Of a DNA stretch of 64,000 nt, positions 35,020-44,241 are shown piece by piece (within the stretch, counting starts at the first letter, position 1; each line of letters begins with the position of its first letter). The notes under the pieces were generated by a model. The model was not told the origin of the DNA. It saw only the letters and a list, made by a program, of their open reading frames with translations, and made no database searches. This stretch comes from Methanospirillum lacunae (lineage in GTDB: Archaea > Halobacteriota > Methanomicrobia > Methanomicrobiales > Methanospirillaceae). The DNA is taken from the NCBI RefSeq assembly GCF_003173355.1, contig NZ_QGMY01000002.1, forward strand, positions 372,001-436,000, read 5' to 3'. A program made the translations under genes and the position numbers.

Positions 35020-36141
35020 ATGACGCTTCAGTGTGAGGATGGGGAAAGTGTCCTGAAGAAGACCATCGCAGCGGTGTTCTTCACTCTGAAAGTTCGTCAC
35101 ATCTCCAAGGTGTATGTGACTGATAGACGTATAGTCATCAAAAACCGCAAAAATGAATATATAAAGATTTCGTTTGATCATATACATGAAATAACTGTTG
35201 AAGACCAATACCGGCTCTGTATCAGATGCAATACTCCACAACGGTTTTTTACAGAACGTGAAGAATATACGCGTCTTTACTTGCATGGATTAAAGAAAAA
35301 AGAAGGAGGTGTTATTGCTCCTCTGGAAGATGCAAAGTGGCCGGATGCATGGAGACGGTACTTAAATTCCCTTGTAAAGAAATACCAGACCGCTGTGGCG
35401 AAGAAAAAGCGGGAGATGCAGAATCAAGAGGAGGAACTGCTTTTCATCGAAGGGATACAGCGAAGACCCAACGGGCTTGATCCATTCGCCATTGTAAAAA
35501 CCAAGGAGAAGGTTCATGTCTGGTTCGATGACAACGAACTCAATGTATGCACCGTGTATGCCACGAGTGATCATCTCCTGGTCAAAATAAAGTCATCTGA
35601 TTATCTTGTTGTTCCGTATTCTGTGATTTATAATTCCGGCCCTGAAGGAAAAGATCGTTTTTGTATCACCTTCTCCTTTTCACAAGAGATTGAGGGATTT
35701 TCATCACCGTTATTAAAGATGTATATTAAGCGTATTCCTGAGCCCGGTGAGGAATACCCTGCAAAAGTACAGGAACGGTGGATGGAAGGATGGCAGGAGT
35801 TCTTCAACCAGGTAACATCCGCGTTTAAGGCACATAAAGGGGCGATTAGCCACGATGAAATGCTTGAGATGCTTGTAGAAATGAAACACAGTCCCACCAA
35901 GTATTCTCTTAGTAATTATGCCAAACAGGGATGGGATCGTGCCTGTGGGCTTGCCGTGGATAGGTTCGGAGGAATGGATGACCTCTATCTGTTCCAGACA
36001 TTTTTGCTCAAAGAATATGAGGATATGAAGAACCGAGGGGTTGCTGAACCGGATCCGGCACGCCAGGAGGCCTACATGGGTTCAGAAATGGCGTACAACG
36101 CAATTTTGGCTTACATTAACCAGCATACCCGCTCCCGTTAG
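35020..36141 (+). CDS. Uncharacterised protein with PH-like N-terminal domain
   Basis: I do not recognise the family. From ATG 35020 the product has 373 residues. The first 90 (KVYVTDRRIVIKNRKNEYIK and the following IHEITVED) look like a bacterial PH/GRAM-type domain. A second similar beta unit (LLFIEGIQRRPNGLDPFAIV through VYATSDHLLVKIKSSDYLVV) lies at about 140-210, joined by a charged helix (KKYQTAVAKKKREMQNQEEE). The C-terminal 110 residues are helical. No signal peptide or membrane helix is present. A TATA-like AATATATATG lies about 50 bases upstream. Confidence 0.55.
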   Translation: MTLQCEDGESVLKKTIAAVFFTLKVRHISKVYVTDRRIVIKNRKNEYIKISFDHIHEITVEDQYRLCIRCNTPQRFFTEREEYTRLYLHGLKKKEGGVIAPLEDAKWPDAWRRYLNSLVKKYQTAVAKKKREMQNQEEELLFIEGIQRRPNGLDPFAIVKTKEKVHVWFDDNELNVCTVYATSDHLLVKIKSSDYLVVPYSVIYNSGPEGKDRFCITFSFSQEIEGFSSPLLKMYIKRIPEPGEEYPAKVQERWMEGWQEFFNQVTSAFKAHKGAISHDEMLEMLVEMKHSPTKYSLSNYAKQGWDRACGLAVDRFGGMDDLYLFQTFLLKEYEDMKNRGVAEPDPARQEAYMGSEMAYNAILAYINQHTRSR

Positions 36142-36218
36142 GTTTAACTCCGGTTTATGTTTCACCTCTTCCCGATACAAATGACAGGATATTTACCTCA
36201 TGCTCTGCACCAGAGAGT

Positions 36219-36761
36219 ATGGATCCTGAAGAGGAGGCAGTGCGGACCATCGCTAACCTGATGGCCGCAAGCGTCCGTACTGCACCGAAAGGGAAAGGTA
36301 CTGACACCATCGAGACAAAGGTTCTGTACGGGCAAGATCTTGTGGACCTTGCACGGGAGATGGAGAATGTTGGAACCAGAATTGGATTTCAATTCTTTAT
36401 GCGTGATGCAAAAAATATCGCCGTTGCATCAGCATGTGTGCTCATCGGGTGTCACGGCGAACAACACCTGGGATTAAACTGCGGTGGGTGTGGGTTTGAT
36501 ACCTGTAAAGAGATGGCAGAAGCATTTGGAAAGAGAAAAGATGGTTCTCTTTATAAGGGCCCAGTCTGTGCCATACGGATGGCAGATCTTGGGATTGCCG
36601 TAGGTTCAGCAGTTAAAACTGCCCAGATTCATAACGCTGATAACCGCGTCTTTTTTTCGGCAGGAGTGGCAGCACTATCTCTTGGTCTTCTTCCCGGATG
36701 TACAACTGCATATGCGATCCCACTCTCGATAACTGGGAAGAATATTTTCTTTGATCGGTAA
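36219..36761 (+). CDS. DUF2148 ferredoxin-domain protein
   Basis: This is a 180-residue protein of the DUF2148 family. The N-terminus EEEAVRTIANLMAASVRTAP and KGKGTDTIETKVL are typical. The cysteine motif is around ASACVLIGCHGEQHLGLNCG with GCGFDTCKEM, likely binding an iron-sulfur cluster. The function is unknown; members occur widely in anaerobes. It is eight bases upstream of the beta-RFAP synthase gene in the same direction, so the two form an operon. Confidence 0.8.
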   Translation: MDPEEEAVRTIANLMAASVRTAPKGKGTDTIETKVLYGQDLVDLAREMENVGTRIGFQFFMRDAKNIAVASACVLIGCHGEQHLGLNCGGCGFDTCKEMAEAFGKRKDGSLYKGPVCAIRMADLGIAVGSAVKTAQIHNADNRVFFSAGVAALSLGLLPGCTTAYAIPLSITGKNIFFDR

Positions 36762-36769
36762 CCCGGATT

Positions 36770-37837
36770 ATGACAATATTGAAAATTCGTGGAGGAGATC
36801 TCGATCTTGTCGAGTATGAGTTCAACTCATTCAAGGCTGGTGAGAACCTGGATACTGCCGGGCTTCAGGGATCATATGAACTGAATATCAGAGATGAGCC
36901 AGTCAGCGTCAGAGCACCCGGGCGAATACATCTCACGGTTCTTGATATGAACCGGTTTGCACCAGGTCATCCGGGAGGAGGTGGAATTGGGTTTGCAATA
37001 CAGGTGTATGCCCATGCAACTGCCAGGGCAATCCCTTCCGGGTACGAGATTACCTATAGCAGACCTGCCATCATCGAGCACTTTCTCATATTATTCTCCC
37101 GGGTTGTCGGATACACCGGCGGGTTTGCTGTGGAGGCTCGTGATCATGAGTACAAGCATGTAGGGCTTGGCTCCACCAGTACCATTTTGACAACCATCGC
37201 ATCTGCAGTGAACAAAGTACTAGGAGAACCTCTGACGCTCGATCAATTGAGGACTCTGATCGGTCATAACTATGTGGAAGAGACTGAGGGAGGACTTGTG
37301 GCATTCGGTTTTGAGACCGGTGTAGGTCCTGCTGTCAGCACCTATGGTGGAATGGCTGTTATGGGAGATGACCTGGCCCTGGTTTATCGCCATGAGTTTG
37401 CTGCAGATAAACATGTGCATATTGTCATTCCTCCAAGTTCTATCTCTTCGGCTGGAGAGGAAGAGTTTGCTCTCCTTATGAACAAGGCACGAACCCTTGA
37501 TTACCGGGACAGGGAACAGAAGGCATACTGCACATTAATGGACTTTATCCCAGCACTGGGATGCAGCGATCTCCAGCGGATGGGTGACGTGATGTGGGAG
37601 ATCGAGTTCAGGGGATCGAAGCGTGCTGAGGTTGAGCACCACTCGTTTGAACTCTATCACTACATGAATCGACTCAGGAAAGCAGGTCTTGAATTTGTCG
37701 GGATGAGTTCTGTCGGACCGTCAATTGCTATCATTACTGCATTGTCTGCGGATGAAATCAAACACATCCTCAAGCCCATGGATCTAACTATTGCTATCAG
37801 TACTCTGGTTGATAACCACGGGCTTGTTTTTCAGTGA
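36770..37837 (+). CDS. Beta-ribofuranosylaminobenzene 5'-phosphate synthase-like (GHMP family)
   Basis: Beta-RFAP synthase joins 4-hydroxybenzoate (or 4-aminobenzoate) and PRPP, the first committed step of tetrahydromethanopterin. The gene encodes a GHMP-fold protein of 355 residues. APGRIHLTVLDMNRFAPG is the N-terminal motif. HVGLGSTSTILTTIASAVN near residue 130 is the glycine-rich phosphate loop. GFETGVGPAVSTYGG follows, and MSSVGPSIAIIT is the third motif. Methanogens need this enzyme, and mptE of the same pathway is at 57278. A related GHMP function is possible. Confidence 0.82.
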   Translation: MTILKIRGGDLDLVEYEFNSFKAGENLDTAGLQGSYELNIRDEPVSVRAPGRIHLTVLDMNRFAPGHPGGGGIGFAIQVYAHATARAIPSGYEITYSRPAIIEHFLILFSRVVGYTGGFAVEARDHEYKHVGLGSTSTILTTIASAVNKVLGEPLTLDQLRTLIGHNYVEETEGGLVAFGFETGVGPAVSTYGGMAVMGDDLALVYRHEFAADKHVHIVIPPSSISSAGEEEFALLMNKARTLDYRDREQKAYCTLMDFIPALGCSDLQRMGDVMWEIEFRGSKRAEVEHHSFELYHYMNRLRKAGLEFVGMSSVGPSIAIITALSADEIKHILKPMDLTIAISTLVDNHGLVFQ

Positions 37838-37925
37838 GGGATCAAATCCCGATCTCACCCCTTTGTTCAAAAGGCATAATCTCTGTGAAGGGTAACATGG
37901 TGAGAATGATTTTCGGAGCAGGGGA

Positions 37926-38621
37926 ATGAAACCACTGGGATGTACCCTCTCCGGTGGGCTGGTTTTCTTTTCACCGGTAATCAATCGGGTGTTACGGCTC
38001 ACAATTCCATTCCTCCTGGGAATCGGGATGATTCTGTTCTATTACTCGATATATGATTATAACACATTTCTACAACTAACCAGCCTGGCTTTTCTATATT
38101 TTATACCCCCTGCCGGGAAAGAAAGCCTGATTCCTGCTGCCATTGCAATGGGCCTCCCCTGGCTTACCATATGCGCCACACTTACATTCATTGATATTAT
38201 TTCATGCCTATTTATGCTCTGGAATTTTGAGATCCTTGTATTAATTCCGTTCATTGGCCCCAAACTGATACAGTTCATGCGGAGGGGCAATGATGTTTTA
38301 GCAAAACATGCATGGCTTGAACGACTGTATCTTGTCGGTCTTGCACTGTTTGTCTTTCTTCCTCTCCAGGGGACCGGGGCTGTTTCAGGAACCGTGCTTG
38401 GGAAGATGGCAGGGATGCCTCCGCTTGAGATCTTTTGTGCAATCAGTATCGGTTCAGCCCTTCACAGTTTGGTCATCGGGTTATCAGCATATGCCCTGAA
38501 TAAGTATCTTGGTCTCAATCTCTGGTACCTGGTGGTTTTTATCCTTGCGATTATTGTTGTAATATCGGTGGGCTCATATTTCTGGTATCGAAATGTTGAG
38601 ACAACATGTTCTCAAGAATAA
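37926..38621 (+). CDS. Small multidrug export-type membrane protein (COG2426)
   Basis: This is an integral membrane protein of 231 residues with about five to six helices, e.g. LTIPFLLGIGMILFYYSIY, WLERLYLVGLALFVFLPLQG and LVVFILAIIVVISVGSYFWY. The motif FIPPAGKESLIPAAIAMGLP near residue 60 and PLQGTGAVSGTVLGKMAGMP are typical of the family named small multi-drug export protein. The transport role is not proven. It is convergent with the DedA-family gene. Confidence 0.75.
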   Translation: MKPLGCTLSGGLVFFSPVINRVLRLTIPFLLGIGMILFYYSIYDYNTFLQLTSLAFLYFIPPAGKESLIPAAIAMGLPWLTICATLTFIDIISCLFMLWNFEILVLIPFIGPKLIQFMRRGNDVLAKHAWLERLYLVGLALFVFLPLQGTGAVSGTVLGKMAGMPPLEIFCAISIGSALHSLVIGLSAYALNKYLGLNLWYLVVFILAIIVVISVGSYFWYRNVETTCSQE

Positions 38622-38648
38622 GTTGTTGATGATTGACACTCCAGATCT

Positions 38649-39299
38649 CTAATTTCTGTGGACGCGGGACTGGATCCAGGAATAGAAAATTAGGGCAAAT
38701 GATCCAAGAATGCTTAAAAAAAAGAGTATTGAGACTCCGGCAAATATGATGCTTCGGTATGCAGCGAGCCAGGGAACGATAGCACAGAGATATCCAAACC
38801 CGCATACCAGTGGCGGCCAGAGAAATGCACCGAGAATATTATATGCGGTAAAATGGTTGGGTTTCATCCTGCTGATTCCGGCAAGAAACGGAATGACTGT
38901 CCTGAGGATTGGGATGAAACGTCCGATGGTGATAGCCGTGTTTCCCCATTTGCAGTAAAATTCACCACTGCGCTTCAGATCCTTCTCAGTGACAACTCGT
39001 GAGAAATGTCTGGTAACAAAAGGCAGACCAACGTGGTATCCGAGCCGGTAACTGAGTTCATATCCAAAGAATCCTGCGAGAGTATACACGATGAAGAGGT
39101 ATGATATATCTAAAAACCCTCCTGCAGCTAGCATTCCTGTGAGAAAGAGCAGAGAATCTCCGGGAAGCCATATCATGGGGGGTACACCGTTCTCAAGCAG
39201 AATTACCAGGAACAGGATAAGGTAAAATGCAGGACCGGCAGTGTCAGCAGCATTGGTGATATCACCTGTCAAAAGCTGGGACAGAGTTTCGGTTAGCAT
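38649..39299 (-). CDS. DedA family (VTT domain) membrane protein
   Basis: This is a polytopic membrane protein of the DedA/SNARE-associated family, which scrambles or transports lipids and affects membrane homeostasis. Motifs: ILLENGVPPMIWLPGDSLLF, YELSYRLGYHVGLPFV, FYCKWGNTAITIGRFIPILR followed by TVIPFLAGISRM, and four to five hydrophobic helices. Polyprenyl-phosphate flippases belong to this family, which is of interest beside the polyprenol genes, though here it is distant from them. The start is uncertain: ATG 39299, 39326 and 39365 are all in frame. Confidence 0.85.
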   Translation of the reverse strand: MLTETLSQLLTGDITNAADTAGPAFYLILFLVILLENGVPPMIWLPGDSLLFLTGMLAAGGFLDISYLFIVYTLAGFFGYELSYRLGYHVGLPFVTRHFSRVVTEKDLKRSGEFYCKWGNTAITIGRFIPILRTVIPFLAGISRMKPNHFTAYNILGAFLWPPLVCGFGYLCAIVPWLAAYRSIIFAGVSILFFLSILGSFALIFYSWIQSRVHRN

Positions 39300-39420
39300 C
39301 AGAGAAGATATATCGTGTTCCCCCATTTCTAGTATGCTGCAACACAGATCCAACGCTTTAACCATTTTAGAGTAGACTTTCCTCTACCTGAGCCGGCAGA
39401 ACCGGACGGAGTCTCCTCCC

Positions 39421-39762
39421 ATGCATGAATACGGGATAGCTTATGATATTGTTGAGACTGCACGGCGTGCGGCTATCGAGCACCATGCCAGGGCGGTCAC
39501 GAAAGTCTGCGTGGATGTCGGTGAGATCTCGATGATCAACCCTGATCAGGTTGAGTTTCTCTTCAATACCCTCATTGAAGATGAACCACTCTTTGCCGGT
39601 GCCAAGATGGTCTGTTCGGTAATACCGCCTGAAACGCATTGTGAGTGCGGGTATGTGGGCAATGAGATCTATATCTGCCCAAAGTGTGGTGCACTTCCAT
39701 CTATTGAGAAGGGGAGGGAGATCGTGGTTACTAATATTGAGATAGAGGCTGAAGGGGAATGA
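39421..39762 (+). CDS. hypA: Hydrogenase maturation nickel metallochaperone HypA
   Basis: HypA helps insert nickel into [NiFe]-hydrogenases. The 113-residue protein starts MHEYGIAYDIVETARRAA, with the nickel-binding His2. It carries a zinc site made by CECGYVGNEIYICPKCG, with the cysteines in two C-x-C/CXXC pairs. The stop overlaps the start of hypE by four bases. Methanogens of this group carry several [NiFe]-hydrogenases that need this function. Confidence 0.93.
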   Translation: MHEYGIAYDIVETARRAAIEHHARAVTKVCVDVGEISMINPDQVEFLFNTLIEDEPLFAGAKMVCSVIPPETHCECGYVGNEIYICPKCGALPSIEKGREIVVTNIEIEAEGE

Positions 39763-40754
39763 AAGTAACACTGATGCACGGAGCCGGCGGCGAAGTGATG
39801 GGTGAGGTGATAGACATCGTCTCAAAGATCACCAATAAGAACGCCGGAGGAATCGGTCTTGAATCACTTGATGACGGAGCTGTTATCCCGATAGGAAACT
39901 CCCAGGTCGTCTTCACAACAGATTCACACATTGTCCGTCCTCTCTTTTTCCCGGGAGGAGATATCGGCAGGATCTCGGTCTGTGGGACTATCAATGATAT
40001 CGCTATGATGGGTGGAAAACCGATCGCAATTTCCTGTGGGTTGGTTCTTGAGGAAGGATTTGAGTTTGAGGATATCAACCGGATTGTTGCCTCAATGAAT
40101 GATGCCCTCAATGAATCCGGTGTAGCCCTCGTTACCGGTGATACCAAGGTAATGGAGAAAGGCAGTCTTGATAAGGTCATGATCAACACTGCTGGTATCG
40201 GTGTGGTAGAAACTGTGGTCCGTGACTGTGGCCTGCAGGTCGGTGACGTGATCATTGTTTCCGGTACCCTGGGTGATCATGGGTTTGCGGTCCTTGCGAG
40301 CCGTGAGGGATTCGAGTTTGGCGATCAGATAATCTCAGATGTTGCCCCTCTTTCCGGGATGGTGCAGGAAGCAATGAAAGCAGGTTGTATTCATGCAATG
40401 AAGGATCCCACCCGTGGGGGATTTGCAAGTGCGATCAATGAGATGGCTCGAAAGTCAGATGTCCAGGTACGGATATCCGAAGAAGCCCTGCCGATCCGGT
40501 CTGCAGTGAAGAGTGCCTCAATGCTGCTTGGTATTGATCCACTCGAAGTTGCCAATGAAGGAAAGGTTGTTATGGGAGTTAAGGCTGAAGATGCTGAAAA
40601 GATCCTTGATGCCCTTAAGTCTCATAAATATGGAAAAGATGCTGCAATAGTTGGAAGAGTGGTTTCAGGAAAGGGAGTAATCATGGAGACCGCTGCTGGT
40701 GGTGAGAGGTTTATTGAGACCCCCCTTGGTGATCCGGTTCCGAGGGTGTGTTAG
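39759..40754 (+). CDS. hypE: Hydrogenase maturation protein HypE
   Basis: HypE dehydrates a C-terminal thiocarboxamide to thiocyanate, the source of the cyanide ligands on the hydrogenase iron. The PurM-like fold is visible: MHGAGGEVMGEVIDIVSK at the start, DDGAVIPIGNSQVVFTTDSH, CGTINDIAMMGGKPIAISCG and DPTRGGFASAINEMA. The protein ends in the required C-terminal cysteine (PRVC). At 331 residues it is normal. It is co-translated with hypA. Confidence 0.95.
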   Translation: MKVTLMHGAGGEVMGEVIDIVSKITNKNAGGIGLESLDDGAVIPIGNSQVVFTTDSHIVRPLFFPGGDIGRISVCGTINDIAMMGGKPIAISCGLVLEEGFEFEDINRIVASMNDALNESGVALVTGDTKVMEKGSLDKVMINTAGIGVVETVVRDCGLQVGDVIIVSGTLGDHGFAVLASREGFEFGDQIISDVAPLSGMVQEAMKAGCIHAMKDPTRGGFASAINEMARKSDVQVRISEEALPIRSAVKSASMLLGIDPLEVANEGKVVMGVKAEDAEKILDALKSHKYGKDAAIVGRVVSGKGVIMETAAGGERFIETPLGDPVPRVC

Positions 40755-40830
40755 AACTGATTATTGTATTATTAAAAATAGTGATAATTTTTTGAATATT
40801 GATATATGGCATCTTGTCAGGTAATCCATA

Positions 40831-42393
40831 ATGATTAAAAAAAGCATATATGGACATTTTTCTTTCTTTGATACAAAAGAGAAATTATTTCAATTGGGTC
40901 TTCTTTTTGCAATAATTATTGGATTTTATTATAAATTATTATCATACTCAAATATTATTTTAGATAGCGATTCTGCCCAATTCGGGCTATATAGTTATTC
41001 TATGGCTCACGGAAATATCTTGTTTCATGAAATGTATTTGTCAAGTTCTGGGAAATATTTCCTGGAATTACTAATCTTCCATCTTTTCCCACAATTTTTA
41101 TCAAATTATGATCCAATAATTCTGAAATTATCATTATTTTTAATATTTGCTTTAACGGTATTCATTTTTTCATTTTTTGTGTATTATATCACAAAAAAAA
41201 TTACAAGTGCTTTGATTTTTGCAGCCTTGTTTGTTTCCTTAAATTCTTCAGCATTTAGTTCATTTGCTGATATTTCTCATATGTTTTCAGTTTTATTCTG
41301 TGGTTTGGCTTTAATTTTCACCTGTTATTTTATATCAAAGAATCATGAACAAAACTATATCTTAAAATCCCTCATTTTGATAATTATCTTTAGTTTCTGC
41401 ATTTCAATAGCATCCTATTCTGATCCCTATGTAATACTATGCTACACCATGCCAATAATCGGAGCATATCTTTTCTTTTTTAATAATAAAACAAAGATTA
41501 CAAATTTATTTTTTATTTTTGTTGCAACTTTTTCACTTATTTGTTATTTGTTTGGAGATTGGATCATTCAAACGATAATTCCGGATCCACCACGGATTAT
41601 TCCATATATGCCTTTAGAAATGCAGCCATTTACTCATATTATTCCCTATATATTGTTCTTTTTAGAAGGATTTTCACGTATACTTAATAACAATCTTTAC
41701 CAGTTATGGGATGGGTTCACCATCGAAAATATTGGTGTTAGTATTGTAATAATTGCAATTTTTGTTTATCTTCTTTCCATATATCTGGTTCATCGAAATC
41801 TGATAATTTTTAAAAATAAGTTTTTTTCAGCCTATCTCATTCTTGCATTTATGGTTTTTTTTATTTTTTATGTTTTTACTAGTATGAGTGCAGAAGGATT
41901 ATCGCATCAAAAATATTTACTATATCCAATCATTGTAGTTCTTTTGTTGATATCACTCTCTTACTCTTCAAAGAATCAAATATTTACGATACTCATATGC
42001 TTATTCATCTGTTTTGGATTAATTGGGAATTTTTATTCCAATCCAAAATTTGAAATTGATTCAAATCAGAATCAAACAGAACTCATAGATTTTCTAAAAA
42101 ATAATTCATTGTATTATGGCTACAGTGATTATTGGGATTCTAATTTAATCACGTATCTTTCAAAATTTGATGTAACTGTAAGGGCATTAACAATTGATGG
42201 AAATGAGAGCGTCCAGACGTATCCGTATAATAATAATGATAATTGGTATAATTATCCAGATGGGGCAGATGTTTTCATTCTTACAAGAAAAGAAAACACA
42301 TTATTGACTGATGAAAGCCTTGCCCACGTTTTAGATATTGATCCACCGAAAAAAGTGATGCATAGCAATGAATACACAATATATGTGTGGTAA
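40831..42393 (+). CDS. AT-rich multi-pass membrane protein, glycosyltransferase (GT-C)-like
   Basis: The 520-residue product has about ten to eleven hydrophobic helices followed by a soluble C-terminal domain of about 120 residues. The N-terminal loop has DSDSAQFGLYSYSMAHGNIL, in the position where GT-C glycosyltransferases of the PMT/ArnT type keep acidic residues (here Asp-Ser-Asp). That is suggestive only. The gene is far more AT-rich than its neighbours, full of TTT/ATT codons, and lies between hypE and a helix-turn-helix gene, which points to transfer. Function unproven. Confidence 0.6.
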   Translation: MIKKSIYGHFSFFDTKEKLFQLGLLFAIIIGFYYKLLSYSNIILDSDSAQFGLYSYSMAHGNILFHEMYLSSSGKYFLELLIFHLFPQFLSNYDPIILKLSLFLIFALTVFIFSFFVYYITKKITSALIFAALFVSLNSSAFSSFADISHMFSVLFCGLALIFTCYFISKNHEQNYILKSLILIIIFSFCISIASYSDPYVILCYTMPIIGAYLFFFNNKTKITNLFFIFVATFSLICYLFGDWIIQTIIPDPPRIIPYMPLEMQPFTHIIPYILFFLEGFSRILNNNLYQLWDGFTIENIGVSIVIIAIFVYLLSIYLVHRNLIIFKNKFFSAYLILAFMVFFIFYVFTSMSAEGLSHQKYLLYPIIVVLLLISLSYSSKNQIFTILICLFICFGLIGNFYSNPKFEIDSNQNQTELIDFLKNNSLYYGYSDYWDSNLITYLSKFDVTVRALTIDGNESVQTYPYNNNDNWYNYPDGADVFILTRKENTLLTDESLAHVLDIDPPKKVMHSNEYTIYVW

Positions 42394-42436
42394 AAATACT
42401 TTCTATTTTTATATTTATGTGAATCTTTTATAGAAT

Positions 42437-42805
42437 ATGACTCATTCAGATGATCAATCAGGTTATCATAGATCTGAGTGGCGAAAGATATCTCAGGATT
42501 TAACCGGCCGGGAAATAGTATATTTCATCTCTGGTTCTCCGGATGGAGTCAGGGAGACAAAGATCAAATCTTTTATGCACGATGTTTTCCGATTTTCATT
42601 TAGTGGGTCAATAGAACCGCATCTGGAGAAAATTGAGAAGGATGGCCTCATCTCAAAAGAAACGACCCGAAGTGGCGCCCGGATCTGGCATGCAAACCAC
42701 GACAAGGTAATTGAGATGGTTACGAATGAACTTGATGAGATGAAATACCGGGAAAAGGAACTTCGTGAGCTCCATGCATTCCTGATTAATACCTATGGTG
42801 ATTGA
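42437..42805 (+). CDS. Winged-helix-like protein
   Basis: This is a 122-residue protein with a region resembling a winged helix-turn-helix: IEPHLEKIEKDGLISKETTR and SGARIWHANHDK, followed by a helical tail (VIEMVTNELDEMKYREKELR). Regulation of transcription is likely, but the targets are unknown. It follows the AT-rich membrane gene by 43 bases in the same direction and might control it. Confidence 0.5.
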   Translation: MTHSDDQSGYHRSEWRKISQDLTGREIVYFISGSPDGVRETKIKSFMHDVFRFSFSGSIEPHLEKIEKDGLISKETTRSGARIWHANHDKVIEMVTNELDEMKYREKELRELHAFLINTYGD

Positions 42806-42947
42806 CAGATAATTTTTATATCTGAATAAATAAGTAAAATTTTTCTGATTTGATAAATTAATCAAATATAGCCTATTATCTGATTGAATTATGAAATCTG
42901 GCGTTTCTATTATCTGTGTTTGTAAAAAAGAGACGGAAAATTTCAAA

Positions 42948-43022
42948 TGCTGATATGGGGATTTGAACCCCAGTCGAAGGAGTGAGAGTCCCACATGATT
43001 GACCGAACTACACTATATCAGC
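42948..43022 (-). tRNA. tRNA-Glu (anticodon CTC)
   Basis: The minus strand gives acceptor GCTGATA pairing with TATCAGC, discriminator A, the archaeal tRNA-Glu D-arm GTGTAGTTCGGTCAATCAT, anticodon loop CTCTCAC (anticodon CTC), and T-arm TGGGG-TTCAAAT-CCCCA. No CCA is encoded. A T-rich stretch follows on the minus strand about 15-25 bases downstream. Confidence 0.9.
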
Positions 43023-43128
43023 AGGTGCCTACATATTTCAGTCATTTATCTATATGAACGTGTCTGTATTCAATTGCTCGTGTTCACCACAACTATATCT
43101 GGCTATTACTCCTATTAATTAGGAATAT

Positions 43129-44241
43129 ATGGCAGGAATTGAGGATCAAATAAAAGAAATAGAGGACGAGATCCAGAAAACTGTCTATAATAAAGCTACT
43201 TCCAAGCACATCGGGCGGCTGAAGGCCAAGCTTGCCAAGATGAAAGAGGATGCTGTCAACCGTGCAATGAAAGCCGGTGGCGGTGGCGAGGGATATTCAG
43301 TAAAAAAATCCGGAGATGCAACCGTCGTTCTCGTGGGTTTCCCGTCAACTGGTAAGTCCACTCTTTTAAATAAACTGACCGGGACCGAGAGTGAGACTGG
43401 CGCATATGCATTTACGACCCTGACAGTAGTACCTGGAGCTCTCGAACATAAGGGGGCAAAGATTCAGCTTCTTGATATTCCCGGTCTTATTGCCGGTGCT
43501 GCGATGGGCAAAGGGCGTGGGAAAGAAGTAATTGCTGTTGTCAGAACAGCAGATATGATCGTTATCCTCGTAGACGTTTTCAACGAGAAACACGTGGATG
43601 TTCTGATTCGTGAACTATACGATGCAGGGATCAGAATCAATGTGCCAGAGCCTGATATTACTATCAAAAAAACTTCACGCGGCGGTGTCAGGCTCAATGC
43701 TGTTGGTACACTTGATCTTGATATCGAGGAAGTACGATCAATTCTTACTGAGAACCGGATTGCAAGTGCTGACATCCTCATCCGTGGCAACGCAACCCAG
43801 GATGATCTTATTGATGCCTTGATGGGAAGCAGGGTGTATGTACCTGCTATCGTAGTCGTCAACAAGATCGATCTTATTGACGAAGCAGAACGTACACGGA
43901 TTGAGGCTGACCTTACTGAACGGTTTGAGATGAGTCCGGTGATGATTTCAGCTGCTGCCGGATATCACATGGAAGAACTCAAGGATGCGATTTACGACAG
44001 CCTTGGATTCATGCGTCTGTATCTTAAACCGGTTGCCGGACCAGCTGATCTGGATGAACCCCTGATTATGAGACTCGGGGCAAAAGTGGAAGATGTCTGC
44101 CACAAACTTCATCGTGATTTCTACGATAAATTCAGGTATGCAAGGATATGGGGGGATTCAGTCAAGCACGAGGCTCAACGTGTCGGGCTTACCCATACTC
44201 TTGCAGATGAGGATATACTCCAGATTATCATTGAGCGGTAA
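43129..44241 (+). CDS. DRG-family Obg-like GTPase with TGS domain
   Basis: This is a developmentally regulated GTP-binding protein of the Obg superfamily, associated with ribosomes in archaea and eukaryotes. An N-terminal coiled region is followed by G1 GFPSTGKSTLLNKLTG near residue 78, G2 in AYAFTTLTVVPG, G3 DIPGLIAGAAMGKGRGKEVI and G4 NKID. The C-terminal TGS domain ends with HTLADEDILQI. At 370 residues it is typical. It ends 14 bases inside the convergent trm1 gene. Confidence 0.93.
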   Translation: MAGIEDQIKEIEDEIQKTVYNKATSKHIGRLKAKLAKMKEDAVNRAMKAGGGGEGYSVKKSGDATVVLVGFPSTGKSTLLNKLTGTESETGAYAFTTLTVVPGALEHKGAKIQLLDIPGLIAGAAMGKGRGKEVIAVVRTADMIVILVDVFNEKHVDVLIRELYDAGIRINVPEPDITIKKTSRGGVRLNAVGTLDLDIEEVRSILTENRIASADILIRGNATQDDLIDALMGSRVYVPAIVVVNKIDLIDEAERTRIEADLTERFEMSPVMISAAAGYHMEELKDAIYDSLGFMRLYLKPVAGPADLDEPLIMRLGAKVEDVCHKLHRDFYDKFRYARIWGDSVKHEAQRVGLTHTLADEDILQIIIER

